Shown here: piece by piece, positions 15,839-24,080 of the stretch
How the letters are laid out: every line of letters starts with the position of its first letter
Numbering within the stretch: position 1 is the first letter of the stretch
From: Fusibacter sp. A1
GTDB lineage: Bacteria; Bacillota; Clostridia; Peptostreptococcales; Acidaminobacteraceae
DNA length: 64,000 nt
Assembly (NCBI RefSeq): GCF_004125825.1
Contig: NZ_QQWI01000005.1
Location: 1 to 64,000 of the forward strand
Direction of reading: 5' to 3'
Position numbers and translations under genes: made by a program
The notes under the pieces: generated by a model
Seen by the model: the letters and a program-made list of their open reading frames with translations, nothing else
Databases searched by the model: none
What the model was told of the DNA's origin: nothing

Positions 15839-17146
15839 ATGAATGTGACTAAAAGAACCGGGATGATCACACTTGTACTAACCGCTCCTCTTTTACTGGC
15901 TGGAATCTTGGGACTTGGCTGGTTTGCTTTTATTGTGATGAACGGTACGTTTTTGTGTGTCCTTGTGATCGATTATCTGATCTCGAGAAAGCATATCAGG
16001 TATAAATTGACTAGGGTAAGTTCCACTACGTATTCACTACACGCAAGAGAGCAGATGGGCTTTGAGTTTGAGAACAGGTGTCCTTATACGCTTAAGTTCG
16101 TTTTAAGGGATGAGAAACCTGATTTTGGACTGCAGTACCACTGTAATTATATTAATGGTCAAGTCCCTGCGGGTGAGGAAAAGCGATTCTTTTATGAGAT
16201 CACACCAAAAAAACGCGGTGACCACAAGTTTAACAAGGTTTGGGTTAAGAAGACGTCCATGTTAGGACTGCTTGAACTGCATGATGAGTGGCATCTGCCC
16301 TTTGAAGTTCAGGTGTATCCCAATGTGAAGAAGTTGAGCAACTACAAAATGCGTCTTGTGAAGAGCAGACGATTTTTAGAGGCCATGAGACCCACAAGAC
16401 TTAAGGCGAAAGGACACTCTTTTGAAAGCCTTAAGGAATATACTTCCGGTGATGATTATCGGTCGATCAACTGGCAAGCGACGGCACGTGCGATGCATCC
16501 GATAGTCAACGAGTATCAGCTTGAGAACAATCAAAGGATCTATCTGATGCTCGATATAGGAAGAACCATGAGCTATACCGTCAAGGGCTTTAGAAAACTG
16601 GATTTGGTGATCAACACAGCTGTCGTTCTTTCTGATATCATCAATCAAAGCAAGGACCTTGTCGGGCTGACCTCGTTTGATCATGAGGTGGCGACGTCTT
16701 TAGTACCCTCAAAGGGACCGATGCACCGTAAGAGGATTGTGGAAAGCCTTTATAAGGTAGAAGCTTCAATGAGTGAGCCCAATTATCAGCAAGCGTGGCT
16801 GTCGGTCTTAAAACGTGAGAAGCATCGAAGCATGATGATCCTCTTTACCGATTTTGAAACGCTTCAAGATGTGAATCGATTTGTTGAAGCTTCAGCGATC
16901 GTACTCAAAAAGCATGTGGTCATCGTACTGATGATTGAGGATGAGTCGATAAAGCAACATTCACTCAATGATAAAGAGAGCATTTTTGTACAAGGAACCG
17001 CGCTTGAACTGATGCATGAGAAAAAGAAGATTATAAAAAAGCTTGCAAGTCATGGCGTTTTTGCAGCAATGTGCAAGCCTGAAACGATTGAAATGACTGC
17101 GATTAATCATTATCTAGAAGCGAAAGCCAAGTTGACTGGGATGTAA
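15839..17146 (+). CDS. DUF58 domain protein
   Basis: The 435-residue protein has two N-terminal membrane helices (about residues 9-45), a beta-rich region, and the DUF58 domain: the signature GHSFESLKEYTSGDDYRSINW at about 195-215, then LMLDIGRTMSY, which is the start of a vWA-like fold with a degenerate MIDAS (D-x-G-x-T rather than DxSxS). Members pair with MoxR ATPases. The protein probably sits at the membrane with its vWA-like part in the cytosol. The ribosome site before ATG 15839 is modest (AAGG, 8 bases away), consistent with coupling to MoxR. Confidence 0.88.
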   Translation: MNVTKRTGMITLVLTAPLLLAGILGLGWFAFIVMNGTFLCVLVIDYLISRKHIRYKLTRVSSTTYSLHAREQMGFEFENRCPYTLKFVLRDEKPDFGLQYHCNYINGQVPAGEEKRFFYEITPKKRGDHKFNKVWVKKTSMLGLLELHDEWHLPFEVQVYPNVKKLSNYKMRLVKSRRFLEAMRPTRLKAKGHSFESLKEYTSGDDYRSINWQATARAMHPIVNEYQLENNQRIYLMLDIGRTMSYTVKGFRKLDLVINTAVVLSDIINQSKDLVGLTSFDHEVATSLVPSKGPMHRKRIVESLYKVEASMSEPNYQQAWLSVLKREKHRSMMILFTDFETLQDVNRFVEASAIVLKKHVVIVLMIEDESIKQHSLNDKESIFVQGTALELMHEKKKIIKKLASHGVFAAMCKPETIEMTAINHYLEAKAKLTGM

Positions 17147-17158
17147 AAGGTGATAAAA

Positions 17159-18118
17159 ATGACCGAAGAACAATTCATTATGAAACATCAAGCGACATGG
17201 AAGAGGCTATCGGAGCTTGAAAAAGTGTTCAAGCACACCAAAAAATCTAAAATCGCGACAAAGGATGCGGATGATTTTTTAATGCATTACAGAGATGTGA
17301 GCCACGACCTTGCATTTGCACGTACCCATTTCCCGGGCAGCCGTACAGCTACTTATTTGAATCAACTGGTGGCATCTTGTCATGGCTTGCTTTATAAGCG
17401 GGAGAGAATCACCTTTAAAGGTCTTGTGCATGCTGTAGGTACAAAGTTTCCTTATGCGCATGGAAAGTTTGGACCACAAATCGTTTTGGCGGTTGTCATC
17501 TTCCTAATCGGCGCTACGGTTGCTGGTGTGATGACGGCGATCAATACTCAGTGGGCCGCCTTTTTCTTACCTCAGGCTTTTATCGATTCGGTGAGCCGTG
17601 GAGAACTTGGCGGGGGGGATTGGAATTATCCCTTGATGTCCTCTGTCATCATGACAAATAATATTTTAGTCGCCCTTAAGGCGTTTGTATTTGGAATCTT
17701 ACTTGGAGTTGGGACCGTATATGTCTTGTTCTATAACGGCGCGATGCTTGGAGCGTTGACGATACTGGTCTACAGATTTGCCGATCCTTTTGTCTACTGG
17801 TCCTTGATCCTACCCCATGGCATCATCGAGCTTCATGCCATCTTCATCAGTGGTGCGGCAGGACTATTGCTTGCCAGGGCGCTTTTGATGCCAGGCCTTC
17901 TGAAACGCTCCCATGCGGTGATAAAGGTCGCAAAAGAGTCCATGCTTCTACTGCTTGGTGTGGTGCTTATGCTTGTTTTGGCTGGACTTATCGAAGGCTT
18001 TATCACCCCGCTAGAGCTTTCTGCAAGTCTTAAATACCTGTTTGCGTTTGTTACAGGGATGGGGTCTTTGTTTTTAAGTTTAAGAGGCATAAAGCTTTGG
18101 AAAGAGAGTGGAGAATGA
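17159..18118 (+). CDS. SpoIIM family (stage II sporulation protein M-like) membrane protein
   Basis: The 319-residue protein has a soluble helical N-terminus and about six membrane helices from residue 100 on. The conserved SpoIIM-family element NNILVALKAFVFGILLGVGT and the later LPHGIIELHAIFISGAAGL are both present. SpoIIM proper works with SpoIID/P in engulfment, but this longer version belongs to the group encoded in MoxR/RDD clusters and need not be sporulation-related. GTG 17150 overlaps the ribosome site; ATG 17159 is preferred. Its stop overlaps the RDD start (ATGA). Confidence 0.85.
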   Translation: MTEEQFIMKHQATWKRLSELEKVFKHTKKSKIATKDADDFLMHYRDVSHDLAFARTHFPGSRTATYLNQLVASCHGLLYKRERITFKGLVHAVGTKFPYAHGKFGPQIVLAVVIFLIGATVAGVMTAINTQWAAFFLPQAFIDSVSRGELGGGDWNYPLMSSVIMTNNILVALKAFVFGILLGVGTVYVLFYNGAMLGALTILVYRFADPFVYWSLILPHGIIELHAIFISGAAGLLLARALLMPGLLKRSHAVIKVAKESMLLLLGVVLMLVLAGLIEGFITPLELSASLKYLFAFVTGMGSLFLSLRGIKLWKESGE

Positions 18119-18798
18119 GAAAATTACAAGTCATAACCCCTGAGCAAGTGTCGATCGACTACTCGATTGCAGATCTTGGATCGAGAGTGGGGGCTGTCGT
18201 GGTGGACATGCTGATACAGATGGTCGTAGTCATTGCCCTCGTGATGGCGGATCTGGCGATCATGACGTATTCCCCAGAGTTTTGGAGCGAGAAGTACGGG
18301 TGGGTGATCGGACTTAGCATCCTAGTCTATATGGTCATCTCCTATGTCTATTATATCTGGGCCGAGATCAACTTTGACGGACAGACGATCGGTAAAAAAA
18401 TGATGTCCATCCGTGTGATCAGGCTTAACGGACAACCTGTCGGCGTAAAGCATATCGTGATTAGAAATCTGTTTAAAGTGTTGATCGATTCCATGGGATT
18501 TGGCGTATGGATGATCATTTTCAATAAGCAGTCAAGACGAATTGGAGATTTTGTGGGCGGTACCGTGGTAATTCATAAATTGAGTGTCGCCGCGCCAGAA
18601 ATCATGGCTTTTGAGCCGCAGCCGGAAGGCCTTGAAAGGTTGCTGACAAAGGAAACAATCGACCTATATAGGCGGTATTCAGGTAGGAAGAATGGTCTGA
18701 ATGAGAAGACTGACCTAGAAGATGAAGTAAAATCCTTGATGCTCATGCAGTGCGGTGACGATCACGAGTTAATCAGCAAGGTAGAGTCGCTATTTTAG
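18115..18798 (+). CDS. RDD family membrane protein
   Basis: The 227-residue protein has the RDD pattern: IADLGSRVGAVVVDMLIQ near residue 20 (an arginine then aspartate in the first helix) and the later DGQTIGKKMMSIRVI. Three or four membrane helices are followed by a charged cytoplasmic tail of about 65 residues. RDD proteins are of uncertain function, some acting as Na+/H+ transporters. It is the last gene of the seven-gene operon and is joined to the SpoIIM-like gene by an ATGA overlap. Confidence 0.85.
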   Translation: MRKLQVITPEQVSIDYSIADLGSRVGAVVVDMLIQMVVVIALVMADLAIMTYSPEFWSEKYGWVIGLSILVYMVISYVYYIWAEINFDGQTIGKKMMSIRVIRLNGQPVGVKHIVIRNLFKVLIDSMGFGVWMIIFNKQSRRIGDFVGGTVVIHKLSVAAPEIMAFEPQPEGLERLLTKETIDLYRRYSGRKNGLNEKTDLEDEVKSLMLMQCGDDHELISKVESLF

Positions 18799-18812
18799 GA
18801 CCAGCCGGTAAC

Positions 18813-18850
18813 AGGCAATAAAAAGGCAATAAACAGGCAATAAAAAGGCA
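18813..18850. repeat. Short tandem repeat, 11-bp unit, about 3.5 copies
   Basis: AGGCAATAAAA, AGGCAATAAAC, AGGCAATAAAA and a partial AGGCA follow head to tail between the RDD stop and the terminator. It is too short and has no spacers, so it is not a CRISPR; slippage is a sufficient explanation. Confidence 0.8.
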
Positions 18851-18877
18851 GTGTATGATTGACATACACTGCCTTTT
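18843..18877. terminator. Bidirectional terminator of the MoxR operon and the DUF975 gene
   Basis: AAAAGGCAGTGTATG pairs perfectly with CATACACTGCCTTTT around a 5-base loop. Its left arm merges with the last tandem repeat unit. Confidence 0.9.
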
Positions 18878-18886
18878 GAGTTGTCT

Positions 18887-19606
18887 TTAAAAATCTTCAA
18901 ATCCGTTCACTTCTTTTTTTACAGGTTGTGATTGCTTGCTAAGGTAGGTGTAGAATACGCCGTTTGCAACAAACATATACGGAGTCAGCCAAAGGTAGCC
19001 GATACCGAAAGAAAGTGATGCAAGAATGATCCATCCGATGAAGGAGAGATTTAAAAGAAAGAGCTTCATCTTGTAGCCCATCATGATTTCCTTACTTCTT
19101 GAAAGAACTTCCATCGCAGTCAGTTCTGGCTCGTTGATCTTTACAAAGAAGACCATCGAATAGCTGTAGTATGCCATCATCGCGGGAATACTTAATAGGA
19201 TCATCAGCGGGAAAGCGAAAAAGATCATCGATGCGCTTCCGAAGCTTGCTCCGACTGCGAACACGATCATCGGTATAAATGCGAGCAGTGACCACAAAAG
19301 GATGAAGACCCATCTTAACAATCCGATCAGGAATGCTTGACCGAAATCCTTGAAGCCGTCGAACATGTTTTCGATGTCTGCGTCGCCGTCGTTGATAAGG
19401 GTTAGGATCATGGAATGGATTCCAAGTGCCAGTGGACCGCTGATCGCTATAAGTGCAATCGATCCGATAAGCGGGATGAAATTCATGAACATGGTTATTG
19501 CAAAGTAGATGACGACAACAAGTATCGCTTTACCCCAATTACCTGCAAGTTTACGTTTTGCTTCTAGCTTTATGTCGCTAGACAGTACAGTACTAAAAAC
19601 GTCCAT
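18887..19606 (-). CDS. DUF975 family membrane protein
   Basis: The 239-residue protein has five or six membrane helices. The DUF975 hallmarks are present: an N-terminal KRKLAGNWGKAI, a long loop near residue 80 (NDGDADIENMFDGFKDF), and a C-terminal part with SRSKEIMMGYKMKLFLL followed by LSFGIGYLWLTPYM. The family's function is unknown; it is widespread in Firmicutes. GGAGGT precedes the start. It is convergent with the MoxR operon and shares its terminator. Confidence 0.88.
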   Translation of the reverse strand: MDVFSTVLSSDIKLEAKRKLAGNWGKAILVVVIYFAITMFMNFIPLIGSIALIAISGPLALGIHSMILTLINDGDADIENMFDGFKDFGQAFLIGLLRWVFILLWSLLAFIPMIVFAVGASFGSASMIFFAFPLMILLSIPAMMAYYSYSMVFFVKINEPELTAMEVLSRSKEIMMGYKMKLFLLNLSFIGWIILASLSFGIGYLWLTPYMFVANGVFYTYLSKQSQPVKKEVNGFEDF

Positions 19607-19780
19607 TTCGACCTCCGATTGGTTATAAGTGCTTAATAAGTTCTATACTAGTTTAACCGAGCGGACTTGCCTAGTCAAAGGGTTATGGGGGATTGTAATC
19701 TAAAATTAAGGTTTCAAGTCATAGCTTAATACACCATCAGATGATAAACTGTACTTAACACTGTTGAAAAGGGGAGCGCT

Positions 19781-21397
19781 ATGAAAAGAACATTTGCCTT
19801 ATCGCTATTGGTTGTCATCGGTCTGTTAGCCGGTGCGTTTTTTAAACTTGTTTTCGACGACACCCTAAATAGTGGTGATATTTCGACTGTAGTACTTTAC
19901 AAAGACGAAGAGGCGGTCTACACGTTTGACAAGAGTGATTTTGAACTCTGGTCGACATGGATCAACGCGGTGAGACTGATGGAACCCGCCACTGAGCATA
20001 ATACCCGCGAGTTTGACTATAAGATTGTTGTAAGCTTAGGAGACTCTAGAGGTGACGAAAAAGAAATCGTACAGGAATTGTCTGTCGATTTTGATACCGG
20101 TACCGTCGGGATACAATCTGATGACAAAGAGGTCGGCGTGGACTTTTCACTACCCATCGTCGCTTCTTTTTTATCGCATCAGGCGATGAGACCTTATTAT
20201 CCGGATTATACTGCGCCCAATCTGGTCTTGACCTATGGCGATTTGACCGTAGAACCATATCGGTTAAAAGAGCAATGGACCTATAGGCTTGTGAATGGAC
20301 AGTATGTGTCTTCAGAAGCGAGGGAGCAAGCGACTGCCTATTTTGAGACTTTGACGGTTTCTGAAAAACATAGCGTCAAGGTGATGGAATCGGGCACGCA
20401 TGGTACCATCGAGGTACGCGCCGTCACAAGTGATGGTGTAGTAGAAATCGAACTTTCAGAGGACGGATCCTTTGTACCTTTGGTTAGCGACGAAGCGGTG
20501 GACTATCAACTTATGTTGATTTATCCTGAGAATGATTTGGGCCTGCCTGTTGGAGAAATAGCTTACGACATGTCGATTTATGTGCATGTCAGTCCAAAAG
20601 TGCATTTATCGGATATGAATCTGACGCAAGGAGGCTTATTGAGAGTTCAAATAGAAAATATCAAGCCAGATCAGACTGTGGAATTTGATCAAACTATCGT
20701 TGATGAGGTGATACAGTACCGGATTGACAGGACAGTCTATGCGATGATACCTTTTATCTACTGGGTGGAAGACGGGCAGTACCCATTTATTATCAAGTTA
20801 GGTGATGGGGAGCAATCCTCTGTCATCTATGACTCTGTCCTACATGTGACGGACCGGGCGTTTTCTGTGCAAAATCTGACGGTGGATATAACAGTCGCCG
20901 CTGCAACGAGAAATGATGATGCCTATACCGAGTATCATGCGGAGTTTATGCCTGTCAGACAGACAAGTCATGACAAGCAGCTCTGGGATGGTCCTTTTAT
21001 CCAACCGATCGAAGGGCGCTTGACTACCGATTATGGCACCAGAAGACGTGTCAACGGCGAACTGACCTCGTACAGGCATAATGGTATCGACTTGGCGGCA
21101 CCGACTGGTACACCGGTAAAAGCCAGCAATAGCGGAAAAGTTGTTTTTTCGAAAAAGTTGATATTAACCGGCAACACGGTGATGATTGACCACGGACTTG
21201 GTCTTTTCACCTATTATCTGCACATGGACAAGCGCAATGTAGCGGTCGGTGACTTTGTGACTAAGGCGGATATCATCGGTGAAGTCGGGTCCACAGGTTT
21301 TTCGACTGGACCCCACCTGCACTTTACAGTATCATATCATTTAACAAATATTAATCCGCTCACGTTCCTTGAATGGGATGGCGAGTGGCCGAATTGA
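19781..21397 (+). CDS. M23 family metallopeptidase, membrane-anchored
   Basis: The 538-residue protein begins with a signal or anchor helix (residues 4-25), has a long beta-rich extracytoplasmic region, and ends in an M23/LytM domain (about residues 410-530). The zinc and catalytic residues are visible: HNGIDLAAP (His and Asp), and GPHLHF with the last two histidines. These enzymes cut peptide crossbridges of peptidoglycan outside the cell; the order G-T-R...H-x-x-x-D...H-x-H suggests it is active. GGGGAG precedes the ATG. Only 10 bases separate it from the HTH gene, so the two are probably cotranscribed. Confidence 0.9.
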   Translation: MKRTFALSLLVVIGLLAGAFFKLVFDDTLNSGDISTVVLYKDEEAVYTFDKSDFELWSTWINAVRLMEPATEHNTREFDYKIVVSLGDSRGDEKEIVQELSVDFDTGTVGIQSDDKEVGVDFSLPIVASFLSHQAMRPYYPDYTAPNLVLTYGDLTVEPYRLKEQWTYRLVNGQYVSSEAREQATAYFETLTVSEKHSVKVMESGTHGTIEVRAVTSDGVVEIELSEDGSFVPLVSDEAVDYQLMLIYPENDLGLPVGEIAYDMSIYVHVSPKVHLSDMNLTQGGLLRVQIENIKPDQTVEFDQTIVDEVIQYRIDRTVYAMIPFIYWVEDGQYPFIIKLGDGEQSSVIYDSVLHVTDRAFSVQNLTVDITVAAATRNDDAYTEYHAEFMPVRQTSHDKQLWDGPFIQPIEGRLTTDYGTRRRVNGELTSYRHNGIDLAAPTGTPVKASNSGKVVFSKKLILTGNTVMIDHGLGLFTYYLHMDKRNVAVGDFVTKADIIGEVGSTGFSTGPHLHFTVSYHLTNINPLTFLEWDGEWPN

Positions 21398-21407
21398 TGG
21401 AGGAATT

Positions 21408-22070
21408 ATGAATAGGGTAGCAGAAGAAATCAAACAGGCAAGAATCAAAGCGGGATTATCTGAAAAGGAACTGGCAAAAAAATGCGGACTGGCAGTAAGC
21501 TACATCATCCAGGTCGAATCTGGTAAAAAGATCGTAAAAGAGGAGATCGCTGAAAAGATACTGACGGCTTGCGGTAAGGAGCTGTCTTTTGTCAAGGTTG
21601 AAAAAGAACCTGAGCCAGAACCTGTCAAGGTGGTGGTTGAGCAAGTAAAGGCACCGACGAAATCGGTATCTCCAAACGCCCAGTGGTCGGACGCATTAGC
21701 CGGTGTGATCAGAAACTATCCTATCTTACGTGGTAAAAAGGTCGTAGGAGAAGAGCAGCTTGTGATCGCAGGAAAGAAGTTCGACGGTTTTCACCCAGAC
21801 GACATCGTGTTTTTTGAAGCAATGGAAGACGACAAGAACTTCAGGCTTTTGAATAGGGATGTGATGATGGTTGGAATCACAGAATCTGTGGTGAATAATC
21901 AGCCCTACTTGATTGAATACTATGGCAAGCAAATGGTCAGGAGACTACGAAAAGAAAACAATAAGGGTCTTGTGATCATTCCCGGCCTAAATGGCGGGTC
22001 GCAGGAATCGGTGAGCCAAAATGACATAAAAGTCATCGGTCGCATACTAAAAGTAAGCTTTAAAATTTAG
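21408..22070 (+). CDS. XRE-type regulator with a degenerate S24-like C-terminal domain
   Basis: The 220-residue protein has an N-terminal Cro/CI helix-turn-helix (about residues 1-55: RIKAGLSEKELAKKCGLAVSYI), a proline/glutamate-rich linker, and a C-terminal beta domain. That domain (DDIVFFEAMED, PYLIEYYGKQMVRRLRKE, DIKVIGRILKV) resembles LexA/S24-fold domains, but I do not see the serine-lysine dyad, so self-cleavage is unlikely. Assignment of the C-terminal domain is inference. GGAGG supports ATG 21408. It follows the M23 peptidase and may regulate it or nearby genes. Confidence 0.65.
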   Translation: MNRVAEEIKQARIKAGLSEKELAKKCGLAVSYIIQVESGKKIVKEEIAEKILTACGKELSFVKVEKEPEPEPVKVVVEQVKAPTKSVSPNAQWSDALAGVIRNYPILRGKKVVGEEQLVIAGKKFDGFHPDDIVFFEAMEDDKNFRLLNRDVMMVGITESVVNNQPYLIEYYGKQMVRRLRKENNKGLVIIPGLNGGSQESVSQNDIKVIGRILKVSFKI

Positions 22071-22114
22071 ATTCAGGGTAAATACCTATTGGATACCTTT
22101 TGGGAGGTGCTAAT

Positions 22115-22987
22115 ATGGGAGTTCCTTATAGTGTCGACTTTTTAAAAAGCATGAAAGAAGGCGTTTATGTGGTCAATCGTGAACGCCAAATCACATTATG
22201 GAATGATTCTGCTCGAATTCTAACAGGCTTTTCAGAAGCTGAAGTGCTTGGAAAGCAGTGTTCTAAATACGTAAGGTGTCATGTGGATGATTCTGGAGAA
22301 AACTTGTGTGAAGAAAGTTGCCCGTTAAAAGAAGCGATGGTTACCGGAAAGCAAGTTGAAACTACTGCGTTTTTAAAACACAGGGATGATCATCTGATCA
22401 AGATGAATATCACCGCAGTCCCTTATCATAATAGTCAAGGATTTCTAGAAGGGGTCATCGAGATTTTCTCTCCTTTTGAAGAGGAGAAGTTCGATGCGCG
22501 CATTGAAGGATTCAACGAAAGGGTCAGATATACCGATCTTGAAACGGGGATGGTCAATCGAAATTTCATGGATGCCCATTACATGAATCTCTTAAATCAG
22601 AACTCAGTCAATTTCGAAATGGGGCTAATCCTTGTAGATGTGGCCTTTATTGAGGAATTTGTAAAATTGGAGGAACGCGAGCATGCGTTTGAGCTGATAA
22701 CGAGACTTGGTGAAATCATTCAGGGAGTGGCGAACGGGCATGCGGATACCACTGCGGGCAGATGGTCTGAAAAAAGTTTTATTCTTATGCTGAACAATAG
22801 TCATCCGGAGCATATGAACCATGTGAAAGAAGAACTGGAAAGACGTATCAGGGTAGAAGTGTTTAATGGCGGTATGGACTCGGTTGAAATGACTTTTCAA
22901 CTGATGACAACAATGATATCATCTGATGAACCACTCGAAAAAGTAGTGGACATCCTTCATTTACGTAGTGCCAAACTATATCAATGA
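22115..22987 (+). CDS. PAS domain protein with degenerate GGDEF domain
   Basis: The 290-residue protein has a PAS domain (about residues 5-120: GVYVVNRERQITLWNDSARILTGF) with an insert holding cysteines C-x33-range CRCH/CEESCPL, which may bind metal or react to redox. The C-terminal half follows the GGDEF fold (TDLETGMVNRNFMDAHY is the usual 'D.LTgl.NR..f' entry), but the active-site loop reads AGRWSEKSFILM instead of GGDEF. It is therefore unlikely to make c-di-GMP and may act as a sensor or a binding protein. GGGAGGTG supports ATG 22115. A strong terminator follows. Confidence 0.72.
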   Translation: MGVPYSVDFLKSMKEGVYVVNRERQITLWNDSARILTGFSEAEVLGKQCSKYVRCHVDDSGENLCEESCPLKEAMVTGKQVETTAFLKHRDDHLIKMNITAVPYHNSQGFLEGVIEIFSPFEEEKFDARIEGFNERVRYTDLETGMVNRNFMDAHYMNLLNQNSVNFEMGLILVDVAFIEEFVKLEEREHAFELITRLGEIIQGVANGHADTTAGRWSEKSFILMLNNSHPEHMNHVKEELERRIRVEVFNGGMDSVEMTFQLMTTMISSDEPLEKVVDILHLRSAKLYQ

Positions 22988-23002
22988 TCGATAGTAAAAT
23001 AT

Positions 23003-23031
23003 AAAAGGAACGTCCGAGGACGTTCCTTTTT
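23003..23031. terminator. Bidirectional terminator
   Basis: AAAAGGAACGTC pairs perfectly with GACGTTCCTTTT around CGAG, with flanking A and T runs. It serves the PAS gene and the convergent CPBP gene. Confidence 0.92.
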
Positions 23032-23039
23032 GCTTGCCG

Positions 23040-23894
23040 CTAAACGGCTTCGATCATTTCTTTTTCGATAACTTGAGGTTGCTCCACTTTGGATTTGTAG
23101 AAGAGACTTTGAATGGCCACTGATAAACCAAGACCGATGACCAGTAAAAGGATAAATCCTATTTTTGAAATGTCAAAGTCTTCTGGAAGCGCTCTAGAAA
23201 GAATCACACTGATGCTGTTGTTCAGTGCGTGGATAAGGATACCCGCCCAGATACTGCCAGAGAAATATACAGCCAGTCCGATATTGAGTCCAAGGAAAAA
23301 CGCCATAAAACCCTGTACCAGGTTCATATGATAAAGACCGAAGAGGGCTGCCTGAATGACAAGCACCGCTGCGATCGGCATATGTCTTTTTAGGTTTCTC
23401 ATGATCGCCCCGCGGAACACGATTTCCTCTACGAAGGGTACGACTAAGCCGATGATGAAAAGAGTAGTCGGAAAACTCATGTTCATGACAAGACCCGCTA
23501 CCGCTTCTGCTCCCTTGGGATCTTTTGCTGCCATGTCAAAAGTGCCGTTGATTCCTAAGGATAACATGTAGCCTGTTAGTGTGACTGCAATAGAAAGTCC
23601 AATGTGTTTTAAACTGATTTTTTTTAAGGTGTAGTCATTTGTAAAGGATTTGCCTTTTGCAGCCGAAGCTACAAAGAAAATAAATTGCGTTAAGATACTC
23701 GCCAGTCCGACAATAAGGGTTAGCTTGCTAGCGATACTGTTTTGTAAAGTTGCTTCGATAAATTCCTGTGACGTTCCTGACTGTGCGAGTTTGACAGCCA
23801 TTTGGATCGCTAGTCCCATCGTTACGACAACCTGCATGACAACAGGTATGAGTAGGATCAGTAGTACTTTGAAAATAAGTTTAATATAGCGCAT
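23040..23894 (-). CDS. CPBP family intramembrane metalloprotease
   Basis: The 284-residue protein has about seven to eight membrane helices. The CPBP (Rce1/CAAX-like) motifs are complete: EEIVFRG (EExxxR), FGLYHMN (FxxxH) and HALNNS (HxxxN/B), which form the metal-dependent active site within the membrane. Bacterial members are linked to bacteriocin immunity, protein maturation or signalling; no bacteriocin gene lies nearby. GGAGG precedes the start. The 186-base gap to the divergent HerA-like gene holds a TTAAGGTT direct repeat 73-92 bases upstream of this start. Confidence 0.9.
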   Translation of the reverse strand: MRYIKLIFKVLLILLIPVVMQVVVTMGLAIQMAVKLAQSGTSQEFIEATLQNSIASKLTLIVGLASILTQFIFFVASAAKGKSFTNDYTLKKISLKHIGLSIAVTLTGYMLSLGINGTFDMAAKDPKGAEAVAGLVMNMSFPTTLFIIGLVVPFVEEIVFRGAIMRNLKRHMPIAAVLVIQAALFGLYHMNLVQGFMAFFLGLNIGLAVYFSGSIWAGILIHALNNSISVILSRALPEDFDISKIGFILLLVIGLGLSVAIQSLFYKSKVEQPQVIEKEMIEAV

Positions 23895-23966
23895 AATGGC
23901 CTCCTTTGGTTTGTTCTTTTGTAGGATAACTTCGATAGGACTAAAAGTCCATCGATTCCGATACGA

Positions 23967-23986
23967 TTTAAGGTTAAATTAAGGTT
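23967..23986 (+). promoter_or_regulatory. TTAAGGTT direct repeat with 11-bp period
   Basis: Two TTAAGGTT octamers at 23968-23975 and 23979-23986 are spaced one helical turn apart, a layout typical of OmpR/PhoB-type regulator sites. A 19-of-20 identical element occurs at 53509-53528. Confidence 0.5.
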
Positions 23987-24044
23987 GAAGGCGAAACCAG
24001 CACGTCACCCATTAGATGGACGACTATATTATTACTGTTCTATT

Positions 24045-24053
24045 TGTTATAAT
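24045..24053 (+). promoter_or_regulatory. Extended -10 promoter of the HerA-like gene
   Basis: TGTTATAAT is a perfect extended -10 element 28 bases before the ATG. No -35 is evident at 17 bases. Confidence 0.55.
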
Positions 24054-24080
24054 AAGTAAAAATGGATTTAGGGGGACAAA

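Noticed and set aside
18813..18850. Tandem repeats as a possible CRISPR array
   Set aside because: Units are only 11 bp with no spacers, and no cas genes are in the window.
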